NCBI GenBank assembly: GCA_039917855.1
Contig: JBDSIR010000057.1
Location: 1 to 42,332, forward strand
Direction of reading: 5' to 3'
Length of the DNA: 42,332 nt
Source: CAMLHU01 sp039917855
GTDB taxonomy: Bacteria > Gemmatimonadota > Gemmatimonadetes > Gemmatimonadales > GWC2-71-9
This document shows, one piece after another, positions 14,686 to 23,544 of this stretch; position 1 is the stretch's first letter; every line of letters begins with the position of its first letter. The notes below the pieces were generated by a model, which worked only from the letters and a program-made list of their open reading frames with translations, was not told the origin of the DNA and did not search any database. Made by a program: the position numbers and the translations under genes.

Positions 14686-16950
14686 ATGGAGCGGGTAACG
14701 CAGGGCCTGGTGCGGTGGCGCTGGCTCGTGATCGCTGTCTGGGCGATCGCGGGCTTCTTCGCGCTCCGTGCGGCTCCCGATACCGCGAACCGGTTGAACC
14801 TCCGCGGGGGGAGCAGGCGCCCCACTGAGGCCGCCCACGCCGACTCCCTGATCCGCAGCTCCTTCCCCAAGCCGCTCTCCGAGTTCTTCGCCGTCACCAT
14901 CGAGGGCCCCGATTCCGTGGACCGTGGCCGGTCCAAGGCGTTCGCGGATGCGCTCGAGGCCGCGAGCCAGCGGCTGCCGTACGTACGCGGGACCATCTCC
15001 TTCGCGTCGAGCGGAGACCCGGTGTTCGTGAGTCGAGACCGGCGCACGACATTCTTCATCGTCGCTCTCAACACCCCGACCTCGGACAGCGCCGGCGCGC
15101 TGGTGGTTGCGTTCCGGCGGGTAATCCGCGAGACCGCGGCCACATTCCCCGAAGCTCCCGCGTACAAGGTGCGCGTGACCGGTCGCGCCCCGCTCGACGT
15201 CGATGTGCGGAGCATCAGCGCCCAGGACTCTGCGGATGCGGAGCGGCGGCTGCTGCCGCTCACGCTCATCATCCTCGTGCTGGCCTTTGGCGCGCTGGTC
15301 TCGGCCACGCTCCCCCTCGTGGTGGGGATCCTGACGATCGCGGTGGCGCTCGCGCTCATCGGCGTGGTGGCCCGGTACACGCCGATGTCGGTCTTCGTGC
15401 TCAACCTCACGACGATGATCGGACTCGGCGTGGGGATCGATTACTCCCTCCTGGTGGTGACGCGCTTCCGGGAAGAACTGTCGAAGGGACTGTCGCGCAC
15501 CGCGGCGGCGGTGACGACGCTTCGCACCGCGGGTGCTGCGGTCGTGACATCGGGGCTCACGGTGGTGGTCGGATTCGCGGCCCTGCTCCTCACTCCGGTG
15601 ATCGAGACCCAGAGCGTGGGGATCGGCGGGCTGATCGTGGTGGGGGCCGCGGTACTCCTGTCCACGACGCTGCTCCCCGCGCTGCTCGCGGTGCTGGGGC
15701 GCAACATCGACCGCCCGCGGTGGCTGTCGCGACGCCTCGCCTGGTACCACTCGCCGCTGCTCTGGGAGAAATGGGCCCGAAGTCTAGGGCGTCACCCCAA
15801 GCGGGCCCTGGGTTTCGGCGGCCTCATCATCGCGGTGCTGACGTTGCCGGCCTTCTGGATGCGCATCGGCCTCCCGGCCAAGGGGTGGTGGCCCGCCGCG
15901 ACCGAAGCGGGACAGGGGGTGGTGACCCTCGAGCGGATGGGTGCCGCCGGAGTGATCCAGCCGATCCGCCTCGTGATCCACCTGCCCGAGGGACGCACCG
16001 CCGTTTCAGCCACCTCGCTCCGCGGGATCCGGCTGCTGGCCGATTCACTGCGGGCCGACCCTCGGGTGGCGGACGTGAAGAGCCTGGTGGACGTCGTGCC
16101 GGGCCAGTCACTGCTGGCGTATTCGCTGCTCTACAGCGACCTGCCGCAGGCGCGCGCACAGTACGGCGCCTTCCTCGACGCGTACCTGAGCATCGACGCG
16201 CGCACCACTCTCATCGACATCATTCCGAGCGACACCACATCGCTGCTCTCGGGGATGGGGCTGGTGCACCGGACGCGCGCACTCGCTGCGGTCCCGCCCA
16301 AGCAACTGCGCGGCGCCGAATTCGCGGTGGGGGGCTTCCTCGCCGCGAGCGTCGACTTCCAGGCGAACCTGCTGAAGAGTTTCCCCCTGATCATCATCGC
16401 GATCCTGAGCGTGACCGCGTTGATGCTCGCGATCGCCTTCAAGTCGCTGCTGGTGCCGCTCAAGGCGGTCATCATGAACTCGCTCTCGGTGAGCGCGACG
16501 TTCGGAGTGATCGTGCTGGTGTTCCAGGAGGGATGGGGGGCGCAATACATCAATCTCGACGGCGCGAGCGAGGCGATCTTCGTGGTGGTACCAGTGCTGG
16601 TCTTCGCGATCGTCTTCGGCCTGAGCATGGACTATGAGGTGTTCCTCCTGGCGCGGATCAAGGAGGCGTTCGACCGCACCGGAAAGAATGACACGGCCAC
16701 CATGGAAGGGCTCTCGGCCACCGCCAGCACGATCACGTCGGCGGCGCTGATCATGATCGTGGTGTTCGGCGCCTTCGCGTTCTCGCGCGTGCTCATGGTG
16801 CAGTTCATCGGATTCGGCCTGGCCGTGGCGGTGTTCCTCGACGCCACCGTGATCCGGATGGTGCTGGTGCCCGCGTTCATGCACATGATGGGGCGGTGGA
16901 ACTGGTGGCCGGGAGTGCGGCTGCGGAAAGACCCGAAGGACCGGACCTGA
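14686..16950 (+). CDS. MMPL-family RND transporter
   Basis: A 754-residue inner-membrane exporter of the MMPL/HAE2-type RND class. It has a first hydrophobic segment (residues 13-30), a periplasmic domain, a membrane block with GLGVGIDYSLLVVTRFREE, then a second periplasmic domain and a second block with FGLSMDYEVFLLARIKEAF. The G..xDY/MDY motifs carry the aspartates expected in proton relay. Family members export lipids, polyketides or other hydrophobic compounds. No periplasmic adaptor or outer-membrane channel gene adjoins, so the substrate cannot be deduced. The start ATG at 14686 is preferred over a TTG nine bases upstream. Confidence 0.9.
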   Translation: MERVTQGLVRWRWLVIAVWAIAGFFALRAAPDTANRLNLRGGSRRPTEAAHADSLIRSSFPKPLSEFFAVTIEGPDSVDRGRSKAFADALEAASQRLPYVRGTISFASSGDPVFVSRDRRTTFFIVALNTPTSDSAGALVVAFRRVIRETAATFPEAPAYKVRVTGRAPLDVDVRSISAQDSADAERRLLPLTLIILVLAFGALVSATLPLVVGILTIAVALALIGVVARYTPMSVFVLNLTTMIGLGVGIDYSLLVVTRFREELSKGLSRTAAAVTTLRTAGAAVVTSGLTVVVGFAALLLTPVIETQSVGIGGLIVVGAAVLLSTTLLPALLAVLGRNIDRPRWLSRRLAWYHSPLLWEKWARSLGRHPKRALGFGGLIIAVLTLPAFWMRIGLPAKGWWPAATEAGQGVVTLERMGAAGVIQPIRLVIHLPEGRTAVSATSLRGIRLLADSLRADPRVADVKSLVDVVPGQSLLAYSLLYSDLPQARAQYGAFLDAYLSIDARTTLIDIIPSDTTSLLSGMGLVHRTRALAAVPPKQLRGAEFAVGGFLAASVDFQANLLKSFPLIIIAILSVTALMLAIAFKSLLVPLKAVIMNSLSVSATFGVIVLVFQEGWGAQYINLDGASEAIFVVVPVLVFAIVFGLSMDYEVFLLARIKEAFDRTGKNDTATMEGLSATASTITSAALIMIVVFGAFAFSRVLMVQFIGFGLAVAVFLDATVIRMVLVPAFMHMMGRWNWWPGVRLRKDPKDRT

Positions 16951-16985
16951 CAGACACGGCCCGTCATCCTCCGGCCCGACAGCTC

Positions 16986-17012
16986 AAGGGCCCCCGACAT
17001 CGGGGGCCCTTC
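16986..17012. terminator. Bidirectional terminator
   Basis: AAGGGCCCCCG (16986-16996) pairs with CGGGGGCCCTT (17001-17011) around a 4-base loop: an 11-bp perfect stem with A/T ends. It lies between the convergent MMPL and beta-barrel genes and can serve both. Confidence 0.85.
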
Positions 17013-17037
17013 GTGCATGCGTACCCCGGACAGGAAC

Positions 17038-18315
17038 CTATCGGAACCGCGGATTCACCACGTTGTTGAATACCGAGCCGAAATTGTAGCTCAGGCCGAT
17101 CGAGGTGTAATACGAGTAGTCGGTCGCGAGCTGGCGGCGGCGCAGGAGGATCTCCTGGTCGGTGGCCCCGCCCGCCGGGAGGAAGAGCTGGTCCTGGATC
17201 GAAGCGATCTGACCGAAGATCGAAAGGCTCAACCCTCGCACCAGCCGCACATCGGCGTTCCCCGAGAGCTGCAGCTTGTGCTTCGAGAGGTCGTGGAGAT
17301 AGGTCGAGGCCTCGACCGAGGATCCGACCGATCCCCAAGGTTGGGTCACGTCGAGCGAGGTCTCGAGCGAGGCGGCCGGCCGGGTCTCCGCCGTCTCACC
17401 ATACAGGGTGACCTCGTCGTACTTGAAGTGCTTGATCCCGACCAGTCCACGGATGGTGAACAATCGACGCGTCACTTCGGCGTACGGCCAGATGTCGTAT
17501 TCGAGCCCGGTCTGGAACTGCAGCTCGAGCGCCTGATTGGAGTAGGTGCTCCGGCTCGCCTCGGAGTAGACCGCCCAACCCCAGTGCGGGCCGATCGTCG
17601 GCGCCACCAGCAGGCTGGCGCCATAACTCTCCGAGCTGCTGGTGAACGAGGTGGTATCGTCGATCTTGAACTCACTCCGGTTTTTTGACCTATATCCCTG
17701 CGCCTGGACCTTCAGGCGGGCGGTGGTGCGGGTCGCGCCGACGCTGGCGTGGAAATTGGACGAATGGTAGGACTGTTCACCATTGAGGAAGGTGTTGAAA
17801 CGAAGGCGGAAGGCCCAGTAGTTCCAAGGATCGCGCACGGCCTGGGTCACCGCCGCATGTTCGGCGTCAGGGGCGGTGTACCGCAGCGTGAATCGGTCGG
17901 CCGCCGGGGAGAGGGCGACGTAGCGCGCCAAGGCGAGCCCCATCCGTTGCGCGATCGCCTTCCGGATGTCGTCTTCGGTCGCGTCGGCCCGGGTGTACGT
18001 CTTGAGCGTGTCGGCCTGACCCTGGAAGCGACCCCGACCGAGCACCGTCACGGTGTATTCGCTGCCCCCACTGCCGGTCTCGACCTCGGTCACCAGCACC
18101 TGGACGTCACCGTCCTGGGGGTTCCGCACGAAGTCGGCGTAGGGGAATTCGGTGCGGAAGAAGTCGGCGTTGCAGCGATAGCTGGGGCAGTCGAGAAACA
18201 CGCGCACCGGTGATGGCGCCCCGGGACGTGCGGGTGGCGGGGTCTCCTGTGCCGTGGCGACAGAGGCGAGGGCCAACCCCGAGAACAAGACGATCGACAG
18301 GATGATGCGGCGCAC
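17038..18315 (-). CDS. Exported beta-barrel-like protein of unknown family
   Basis: A 425-residue protein with a signal peptide (RRIILSIVLFSGLALASVATAQ). Residues 28-145 form a small alpha/beta domain beginning VRVFLDCPSYRCNADFFRTE, with paired cysteines and the segment DGDVQVLVTEVETGSGGSEY. From about 165 to the end, alternating aromatic strands end in YTSIGLSYNFGS, as in an outer-membrane barrel, though the last residue is Arg rather than Phe. I have an impression of similar proteins in other diderm phyla but cannot name a family or function. The start is GTG at 18315, with GAGGG nine bases before it, 25 bp after the polA stop; a longer frame overlaps polA. Confidence 0.75.
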   Translation of the reverse strand: MRRIILSIVLFSGLALASVATAQETPPPARPGAPSPVRVFLDCPSYRCNADFFRTEFPYADFVRNPQDGDVQVLVTEVETGSGGSEYTVTVLGRGRFQGQADTLKTYTRADATEDDIRKAIAQRMGLALARYVALSPAADRFTLRYTAPDAEHAAVTQAVRDPWNYWAFRLRFNTFLNGEQSYHSSNFHASVGATRTTARLKVQAQGYRSKNRSEFKIDDTTSFTSSSESYGASLLVAPTIGPHWGWAVYSEASRSTYSNQALELQFQTGLEYDIWPYAEVTRRLFTIRGLVGIKHFKYDEVTLYGETAETRPAASLETSLDVTQPWGSVGSSVEASTYLHDLSKHKLQLSGNADVRLVRGLSLSIFGQIASIQDQLFLPAGGATDQEILLRRRQLATDYSYYTSIGLSYNFGSVFNNVVNPRFR

Positions 18316-18340
18316 GTGAATGAACCCTCGGTTCAGATGA

Positions 18341-21178
18341 TCAATGTTTGGCGTCAAGCCAGTTCTCGCCGACCCCGACTTCCACTACCAGCGGTACTCG
18401 TAGGGTGGCCGCAGCTTCCATTGTGCGCTTCACCAGCGCCGCCACGACATCGACCTCCGTCGGCGGGGCCTCGAGCACGAGTTCGTCGTGCACCTGCAGC
18501 AGGATCCGAGAGCGAAGCCCCTGGATGCCGATGGCGTCATGCAGCAGGATCATGCCGCGCTTGATCAGGTCGGCCGCCGACCCCTGGAGGGGGGAATTGG
18601 TGGCCACCCGCTCACCGAATGAACGGATGTTGAAGCTCTTGTCCTGGATCTCGGGGATGTAGCGCCGCCGTCCCGAGAGGGTCTCGACGTATCCGAGGTC
18701 GCGCGCCTGCTGCACCATCCGGTCGAGGTACCCGCGTACTCCGGGAAAGCGGGCGAAGTACGCCTCGATGAAGGCCTTGGCCTCTTCCTGGGTGATCCCG
18801 AGCTGCTTGGAAAGTGCGAAGGGCCCCTGCCCGTAGATGGTGCCGAAATTGATGGTCTTGGCCCGGGCGCGTTGTTCGCTGGTGACCTTCGCTTCGGCGA
18901 TGCCGAAGATCAGCGCCGCCGTCTCCCGGTGGATATCGCGTCCCGCGCGGAACGCCTCGATGAAGCTCTGATCCTCCGAAAAATGGGCCAGCAGTCGCAA
19001 TTCGATCTGGGAATAGTCGGCCACGACGAACCGCCACCCCTCGCGGGGGATGAAGCCGCGACGGATCGCCGCGCCGCGGGGTGTACGCACCGGGATGTTC
19101 TGCAGGTTCGGATCGGAGCTCGAAAGCCGGCCCGTGGCCGCACCGGTCTGGTGGAAGCTGGTATGGATCCGCCCGGTGACCGGATGGACCTCGACCGGAA
19201 GCAGGTCGACGTAGGTGCTCTTGAGCTTCTGCAGCTCACGATATTCGAGGATCAACTTCGGCACTTCGTGCCCCATCTCGGCCAGCTGCTCGAGCACCTC
19301 GGCGTCGGTGCTCGCCCCGGTCTTGGTCTTCTTGAGGATCGGGAGCTGGAGCTTCTCGAACAGGAGCGCACCGAGCTGCTTGGGAGAATTGAGATTCACC
19401 GAGGCGCCGGCCGCGACCGCGATCTTGGCCTCGAGGGTCTGGAGGTCGCGGCCCAGCTCGTTGGCGAGGCGGGCGAACAACGGACCGTCGATCGCGATCC
19501 CCTCCCACTCCATGTCCACCAGCACCGGCACGAGCGGCATCTCGAGCTCGGTCAGGAGGCGCTCGGCCTGTTCGGCCGCGAGTCGGGGAGCGAAGAACGC
19601 ATGCAGCGCGAGGACTGTGGCGCTGTCGTGGCCGCAATAGGCCGCGGCGACGGCGATCGGGACCTCGGCGAAGGGGATCTGGGTCTTTCCTTTCCCCGCC
19701 ACGTCCTCGTAGCTCTTCATCGGCACGCCGAGGTGCTCGAGCGAGAGGACGTCGATCGCGTGGGACCGGCGGCCCGCATCGAGACAGAAGCTCGCGAGCA
19801 TCGAGTCGTAGCTCGCACCCTGGATCTCGAGTCCGGCGTTCCGCAGCACCTGCCAGTCATACTTGAGGTTGTGCGCCGCCTTGGGCACGCCGGGATCGCG
19901 CAACAGGTCGGCGATGGGCGCGCAGGCGGGATCGGTGATCGGAGGCAGGTTCTTCACCGGATGCGGCGCCGCGAGTTCTCCCCCGCGCGGCCGGTGCCCG
20001 AACGGGAGATACCATACCTCCGTGGGGCTCACGGCGAGTGACAATCCGATCAAATCAGCACTGTGGGTCCGGAGCGAGCTGGTCTCGGTGTCGAAGGCGA
20101 TGAGCCGCGCCTGGCGCAGGCGCTTGACGAGCTCGAGGAGCTCCGCGGGGTCGTCGACAATGGTGACCGTGGGGGCCTCGGGCCTCGGGCCCCGGGCCTC
20201 GGGGACCTCCGCCGCCTTGCCCTCGATGCCGGAGGCCTGCGGCCTGAGGCCCGCCACTTCGAGCGGCATGCTGGCCGCGTCGGTCCGGGCGCTCCCGACC
20301 TGGCGGAGGAGCGCAGTGAATTCGAGTTCCGCGTAGAGCTTCGTGAGCGCTTCGTTGTCGGGGGACTGCCGGCGCCACCGCTCGATCTCGAGCACGACAG
20401 GCACGTCGCGGTGGAGGGTGGCCAGCTTCCGCGAGAGGCGCGCGGCCTCCGCGTGCTGCTGCAGTCCCTCTCGATACCGCTTGTTCTTCACCTCGTCGGC
20501 GTGGGCGAGGATGTTCTCGAGGTCGCCGTAGGTCCGGAGGAGTTCGGCCGCGCCCTTCTCGCCGATCCCGCGCACCCCGGGGATGTTGTCGGCGGTATCG
20601 CCGACCATCGCGAGATAATCCACCACCTTCGACGGGGGCACGCCCAGGCGCTCTTCGGCGTTGGAGCCGTCGACCCAGATCGGATCGACCGCGCCGGGGC
20701 CGCTTCGTCCCGGATTGAGGATCACCACTCCGGGCCGGATCAGTTGATAGAGATCCTTGTCGCCCGAAACGATGACCGCCTCCCACCCGGCGGCCACGGC
20801 GTGGTCGGCAAGGGTGCCGAGCACGTCGTCGGCCTCCCAGCCGTCGATCGCGACCAGCGGGATGCGGAGCGCCGCGAGGAGTTGCTCGACCCGGTCCACG
20901 CCCTGGTCGAACTCCTGCTGTTCGGCATCCTCCATCTTCTCGCGGTTGGCCTTGTACTCGGGATATTCGGCTTTCCGCCCGGAGTCGCCGGCGTCGTTGA
21001 CCCACACGAGGGCGTCGGGAGCATACTGCTCGCTGAGGCGTGACAGGAACGTGGTGACGCCGCGAGGGACGGAAGTGTTCTCCCCGCGCGCGTTGCGCAG
21101 GGGTCGGTCCCGGAAGGCGTGGTGCGCGCGATAGATCAGCGCATACCCGTCAATGAGGAAGAGGCGAGGCAGGGTCAG
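18341..21178 (-). CDS. polA: DNA polymerase I with 5' nuclease and active proofreading domain
   Basis: About 945 residues, similar to E. coli PolA (928). The 5' nuclease covers residues 1-300 (LIDGYALIYRAH, GWEADDVLG, SGDKDLYQLI, GDTADNIPGV). The 3'-5' exonuclease spans about 340-510 with its acidic residues kept (FDTETSSL, AHNLKYDW, YCGHDSATV), so proofreading is probably active. Polymerase motifs are A VVADYSQIELR, B RAKTINFGTIYGQG and C LLQVHDELVLE. The linker at 308-335 is encoded by inverted heptamer arrays. Start problem: no ATG, GTG or TTG fits; the best candidate is CTG at 21178, overlapping the upstream stop as CTGA, with GGAG five bases before it. An ATG at 21403 would overlap the upstream gene by over 220 bp. 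Confidence 0.94.
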   Translation of the reverse strand: MTLPRLFLIDGYALIYRAHHAFRDRPLRNARGENTSVPRGVTTFLSRLSEQYAPDALVWVNDAGDSGRKAEYPEYKANREKMEDAEQQEFDQGVDRVEQLLAALRIPLVAIDGWEADDVLGTLADHAVAAGWEAVIVSGDKDLYQLIRPGVVILNPGRSGPGAVDPIWVDGSNAEERLGVPPSKVVDYLAMVGDTADNIPGVRGIGEKGAAELLRTYGDLENILAHADEVKNKRYREGLQQHAEAARLSRKLATLHRDVPVVLEIERWRRQSPDNEALTKLYAELEFTALLRQVGSARTDAASMPLEVAGLRPQASGIEGKAAEVPEARGPRPEAPTVTIVDDPAELLELVKRLRQARLIAFDTETSSLRTHSADLIGLSLAVSPTEVWYLPFGHRPRGGELAAPHPVKNLPPITDPACAPIADLLRDPGVPKAAHNLKYDWQVLRNAGLEIQGASYDSMLASFCLDAGRRSHAIDVLSLEHLGVPMKSYEDVAGKGKTQIPFAEVPIAVAAAYCGHDSATVLALHAFFAPRLAAEQAERLLTELEMPLVPVLVDMEWEGIAIDGPLFARLANELGRDLQTLEAKIAVAAGASVNLNSPKQLGALLFEKLQLPILKKTKTGASTDAEVLEQLAEMGHEVPKLILEYRELQKLKSTYVDLLPVEVHPVTGRIHTSFHQTGAATGRLSSSDPNLQNIPVRTPRGAAIRRGFIPREGWRFVVADYSQIELRLLAHFSEDQSFIEAFRAGRDIHRETAALIFGIAEAKVTSEQRARAKTINFGTIYGQGPFALSKQLGITQEEAKAFIEAYFARFPGVRGYLDRMVQQARDLGYVETLSGRRRYIPEIQDKSFNIRSFGERVATNSPLQGSAADLIKRGMILLHDAIGIQGLRSRILLQVHDELVLEAPPTEVDVVAALVKRTMEAAATLRVPLVVEVGVGENWLDAKH
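20174..20254. repeat. Inverted heptamer arrays inside polA, locus G
   Basis: Four units of type GGCCTCG (20174-20201) face three or four units read as GAGGCC-type (GGCCTGC, GGCCTGA, GGCCCGC, 20234-20254). The array keeps the reading frame and encodes an Ala/Pro/Glu-rich linker between the 5' nuclease and exonuclease domains of polymerase I. Loop about 32 bp. Confidence 0.8.
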
Positions 21179-22542
21179 TGATGCTCCGCGCGCGCTTGGC
21201 GCGCGCGTGCGCGCTCGAAGTCGGCGCGGGATTGGGGGGTGAGGCGGAATCGGCCGAAGCCGGTCTCGTCCATGAAGTAGAGCACGACCCGGTAGGTGGT
21301 GTAGGTCCAGCGTACCACCCGTCCCTGGTTCGAGGCGCTCATGTCGATCACCTCGTCGGGGTCGCCGAGGACGATGAACACCTCGCCCCGTTCGGTGCGC
21401 CATCCCGGCTGGCCCTCATCCGAGAAGCGCTGATCCGCCTGGGTGAGCCGCGCGAAGTAGGCGTCCAGCGCTTCGTTCTCGGGCGTGGCCGGGTTGGGGT
21501 CGCTGTCCTTGTAGAAACTCTGCCAGAGGGCCGGGCGCTCCGCCGGGGTCGCGTGGCGAAGGCGCGCCAGCTGTTCTTCGTTCCCGAAGTAGCGCAGGAG
21601 GGCGAGCATCTCATCGTAATTCGAGACGATCCAGTTCGACGAGAGCGAGATGATCGCCGTGGTGACCCGCTGGTCCGGCTCGGCGCCGAGGACGAAGCGG
21701 AGTTCACCGAGCGGTGCATTTTGCGGAACGAATCGGAGCAGTCGCGATTCGAGCGGCGGCGTGCCCGCGAAGGTCAGCTCCTGCACCAGGACCACGCTGT
21801 CGCGCGCGTCGACCACCCGCAGCGTCATCCGCTGGTTCGGGGCCATCCGATACCCCTCCACCAGCACGGTGAGGGTGTCGGCACCATACCCCGCCGCGCC
21901 CCGCGGATCGAGCAGGCCGCGGAACGGGTCGGTGGAAGCTCCGCGCCCCGTGACCTCGTAGACCAGGATCGGAGCGGTCGTGCTCCCGGGCGCGAACGCA
22001 GCGACCGCGAGATCCTGTTCGGCGCGGCTTTGGCGGTCCCCGCGCCGGTCGCGTACCGACACGGTGAGGTGGTACTGTCCCGGCGCGAGGAGCACCGGCT
22101 CCTGGAAGATCACGCTCTCGTTGTTGCGGAGCGTCTCCTGGAAGGTGGTGACCCGCACCGTCTCTTCCCGACCGACGGTGACGGGAGGGACCCCGTCGCG
22201 CTGGAAGGTGAGATCGACCCGATACCGGGCCGTGAACCCCTGGGTACCCTGGCGTTCGAACCCGAGCGACCGGTTCTCGAGCGAGAGCGCGAGGAGCGCG
22301 AGCACCGAGTCTCCGGGGCCGGGAAGGAGGGCCACATTCCCGACGAAGGGGACCTGACCCCCGACGGCGAGTCGGCCGATGCGGCGGAAAACCGCCGTCT
22401 CGTCGAGGACCGAGGTGAGTCCCTGCGATGGTGCGGGCCGGGGATCGGTCCCGACGCGGGTCCAGCTTCCGCAGGCGGGGAGGGCCAGCAGGACCAGCAG
22501 GGAAAGGCTGCGGCGAGCACCGCGAAGGACCCCATAAGGCAT
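21175..22542 (-). CDS. GWxTD-domain lipoprotein
   Basis: A 455-residue lipoprotein. The signal ends in a lipobox (LLALPACGS, Cys near residue 24). The middle is a beta-rich region with repeated strand patterns such as LLAPGQYHLTVSVRDRRGD. The C-terminal third is the GWxTD domain, with the name-giving motif as GWRTERGEVFIVLGDPDE. This domain is common in Acidobacteriota, Gemmatimonadota and relatives, and its function is unknown. The start ATG at 22542 has AGGAG seven bases upstream. The stop overlaps the presumed polA start. A longer frame into the divergent kinase is a shadow. Confidence 0.88.
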   Translation of the reverse strand: MPYGVLRGARRSLSLLVLLALPACGSWTRVGTDPRPAPSQGLTSVLDETAVFRRIGRLAVGGQVPFVGNVALLPGPGDSVLALLALSLENRSLGFERQGTQGFTARYRVDLTFQRDGVPPVTVGREETVRVTTFQETLRNNESVIFQEPVLLAPGQYHLTVSVRDRRGDRQSRAEQDLAVAAFAPGSTTAPILVYEVTGRGASTDPFRGLLDPRGAAGYGADTLTVLVEGYRMAPNQRMTLRVVDARDSVVLVQELTFAGTPPLESRLLRFVPQNAPLGELRFVLGAEPDQRVTTAIISLSSNWIVSNYDEMLALLRYFGNEEQLARLRHATPAERPALWQSFYKDSDPNPATPENEALDAYFARLTQADQRFSDEGQPGWRTERGEVFIVLGDPDEVIDMSASNQGRVVRWTYTTYRVVLYFMDETGFGRFRLTPQSRADFERARARQARAEHH

Positions 22543-22564
22543 AGTGAAGCTCCTGTCAGGCCGT

Positions 22565-22593
22565 AGGTTACCGCCTGCGTCGAACGGCGACAA
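22565..22593 (-). promoter_or_regulatory. Candidate promoter of the GWxTD-polA operon
   Basis: On the minus strand TTGTCG (22593-22588), 17 bp, TAACCT (22570-22565), about 23 bp before the start codon. It overlaps little with the divergent kinase promoter candidate, so the two would be arranged back to back. Confidence 0.5.
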
Positions 22594-22601
22594 GGCGCAA
22601 C

Positions 22602-22630
22602 TTGTGGCCGTTCTTTTGGGGGGATAGGTT
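22602..22630 (+). promoter_or_regulatory. Candidate promoter of the kinase-pyrE operon
   Basis: TTGTGG (22602-22607), 17 bp, TAGGTT (22625-22630). The start codon is only 11 bp after the -10 box, which would make a nearly leaderless mRNA; no clear ribosome-binding site precedes the ATG. Confidence 0.45.
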
Positions 22631-22641
22631 CCACCCATCCC

Positions 22642-23544
22642 ATGCGACAAGACAGTCTCGTCGGCCGGACCATCGCCGGGTTTCGGCTTCTCGACCATGT
22701 CGGCGAAGGCGGTACCGCCGAGGTCTACAAGGCCGAGCATCCGACCCACGGCGTGAGCGCGGTGAAGGTCCTCCGGGCTCGCTTGGCCCAGGATCCCACT
22801 GCGGTGAAGCGCTTCCTGCGCGAATCGGAGTTCGGGCGCCGCGTGGTGCACTCGAACATCGTACAGACGCGCGATTTCGGGCAGACGGACGACCTCTACT
22901 ATATGGCCCTGGAATGGGCCGCCGGCGAGCCGTTGGCCACCTTCGCCACCCGGTCGGGGACGATCGCGCCCCCAGTGGTGGCCACCATCGTGGAGCAGCT
23001 CTGCGGGGCGCTCCAGGCAGCACATGCGGAAGGGATCATCCACCGCGATCTCAAGCCGGCCAACATCATGTACGATCCGGCCACCCTGACAGTGAAGCTG
23101 CTCGACTTCGGGATCGCCCGCGACGAAAAAGCGGCCCCCGAAGAGCGGCTGACGCGCGCCGGCTTCTTTGTGGGGACGCTCCAGTATGTCGCACCAGAGA
23201 CACTTTCGGGTGCCCTGGTGGACGAACGGGCCGACATCTACAGCTTGGCCACCATCACGTACTACCTCCTCACGGGGGTGCTGCCCTTCCCGGGCCGGAG
23301 CCCGCGGGAGCTCTTCCAGCAGCTGCTGCAGGAGCCCGCCACCCCCCTCAATGCGGCGGTGAAGGGGCTCAAGTTCGTCCCGGCGGTAGAGGCCGCGGTG
23401 ATGAAAGGGCTCGAACGCGACGCCAGCCAGCGATTCCAAATGGTCGGCGAGTTCGGCACGACTTTCTGCGCCGCCGTCCGCGAGACGCCGGTCCAGAAGA
23501 AGGGTGGGTTCCTGGCGGGGCTCTTCCGCCGCGACGACCCGTGA
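22642..23544 (+). CDS. Cytosolic Ser/Thr protein kinase (PknB-like)
   Basis: A 300-residue Hanks-type kinase, essentially only the catalytic domain with no transmembrane segment. The glycine loop is VGEGGTAEVYKAE, the ATP lysine lies in SAVKVL, the catalytic loop is IIHRDLKPANIM, the metal motif is LLDFGIA and the activation segment ends in APETL. The glycine loop has Gly-Gly-Thr in place of the usual Gly-x-Gly-x-x-Gly form, but the essential residues are present. It is the first gene of an operon overlapping pyrE by four bases (GTGA), an unusual link between a signalling kinase and pyrimidine synthesis. Targets are unknown. Confidence 0.92.
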   Translation: MRQDSLVGRTIAGFRLLDHVGEGGTAEVYKAEHPTHGVSAVKVLRARLAQDPTAVKRFLRESEFGRRVVHSNIVQTRDFGQTDDLYYMALEWAAGEPLATFATRSGTIAPPVVATIVEQLCGALQAAHAEGIIHRDLKPANIMYDPATLTVKLLDFGIARDEKAAPEERLTRAGFFVGTLQYVAPETLSGALVDERADIYSLATITYYLLTGVLPFPGRSPRELFQQLLQEPATPLNAAVKGLKFVPAVEAAVMKGLERDASQRFQMVGEFGTTFCAAVRETPVQKKGGFLAGLFRRDDP

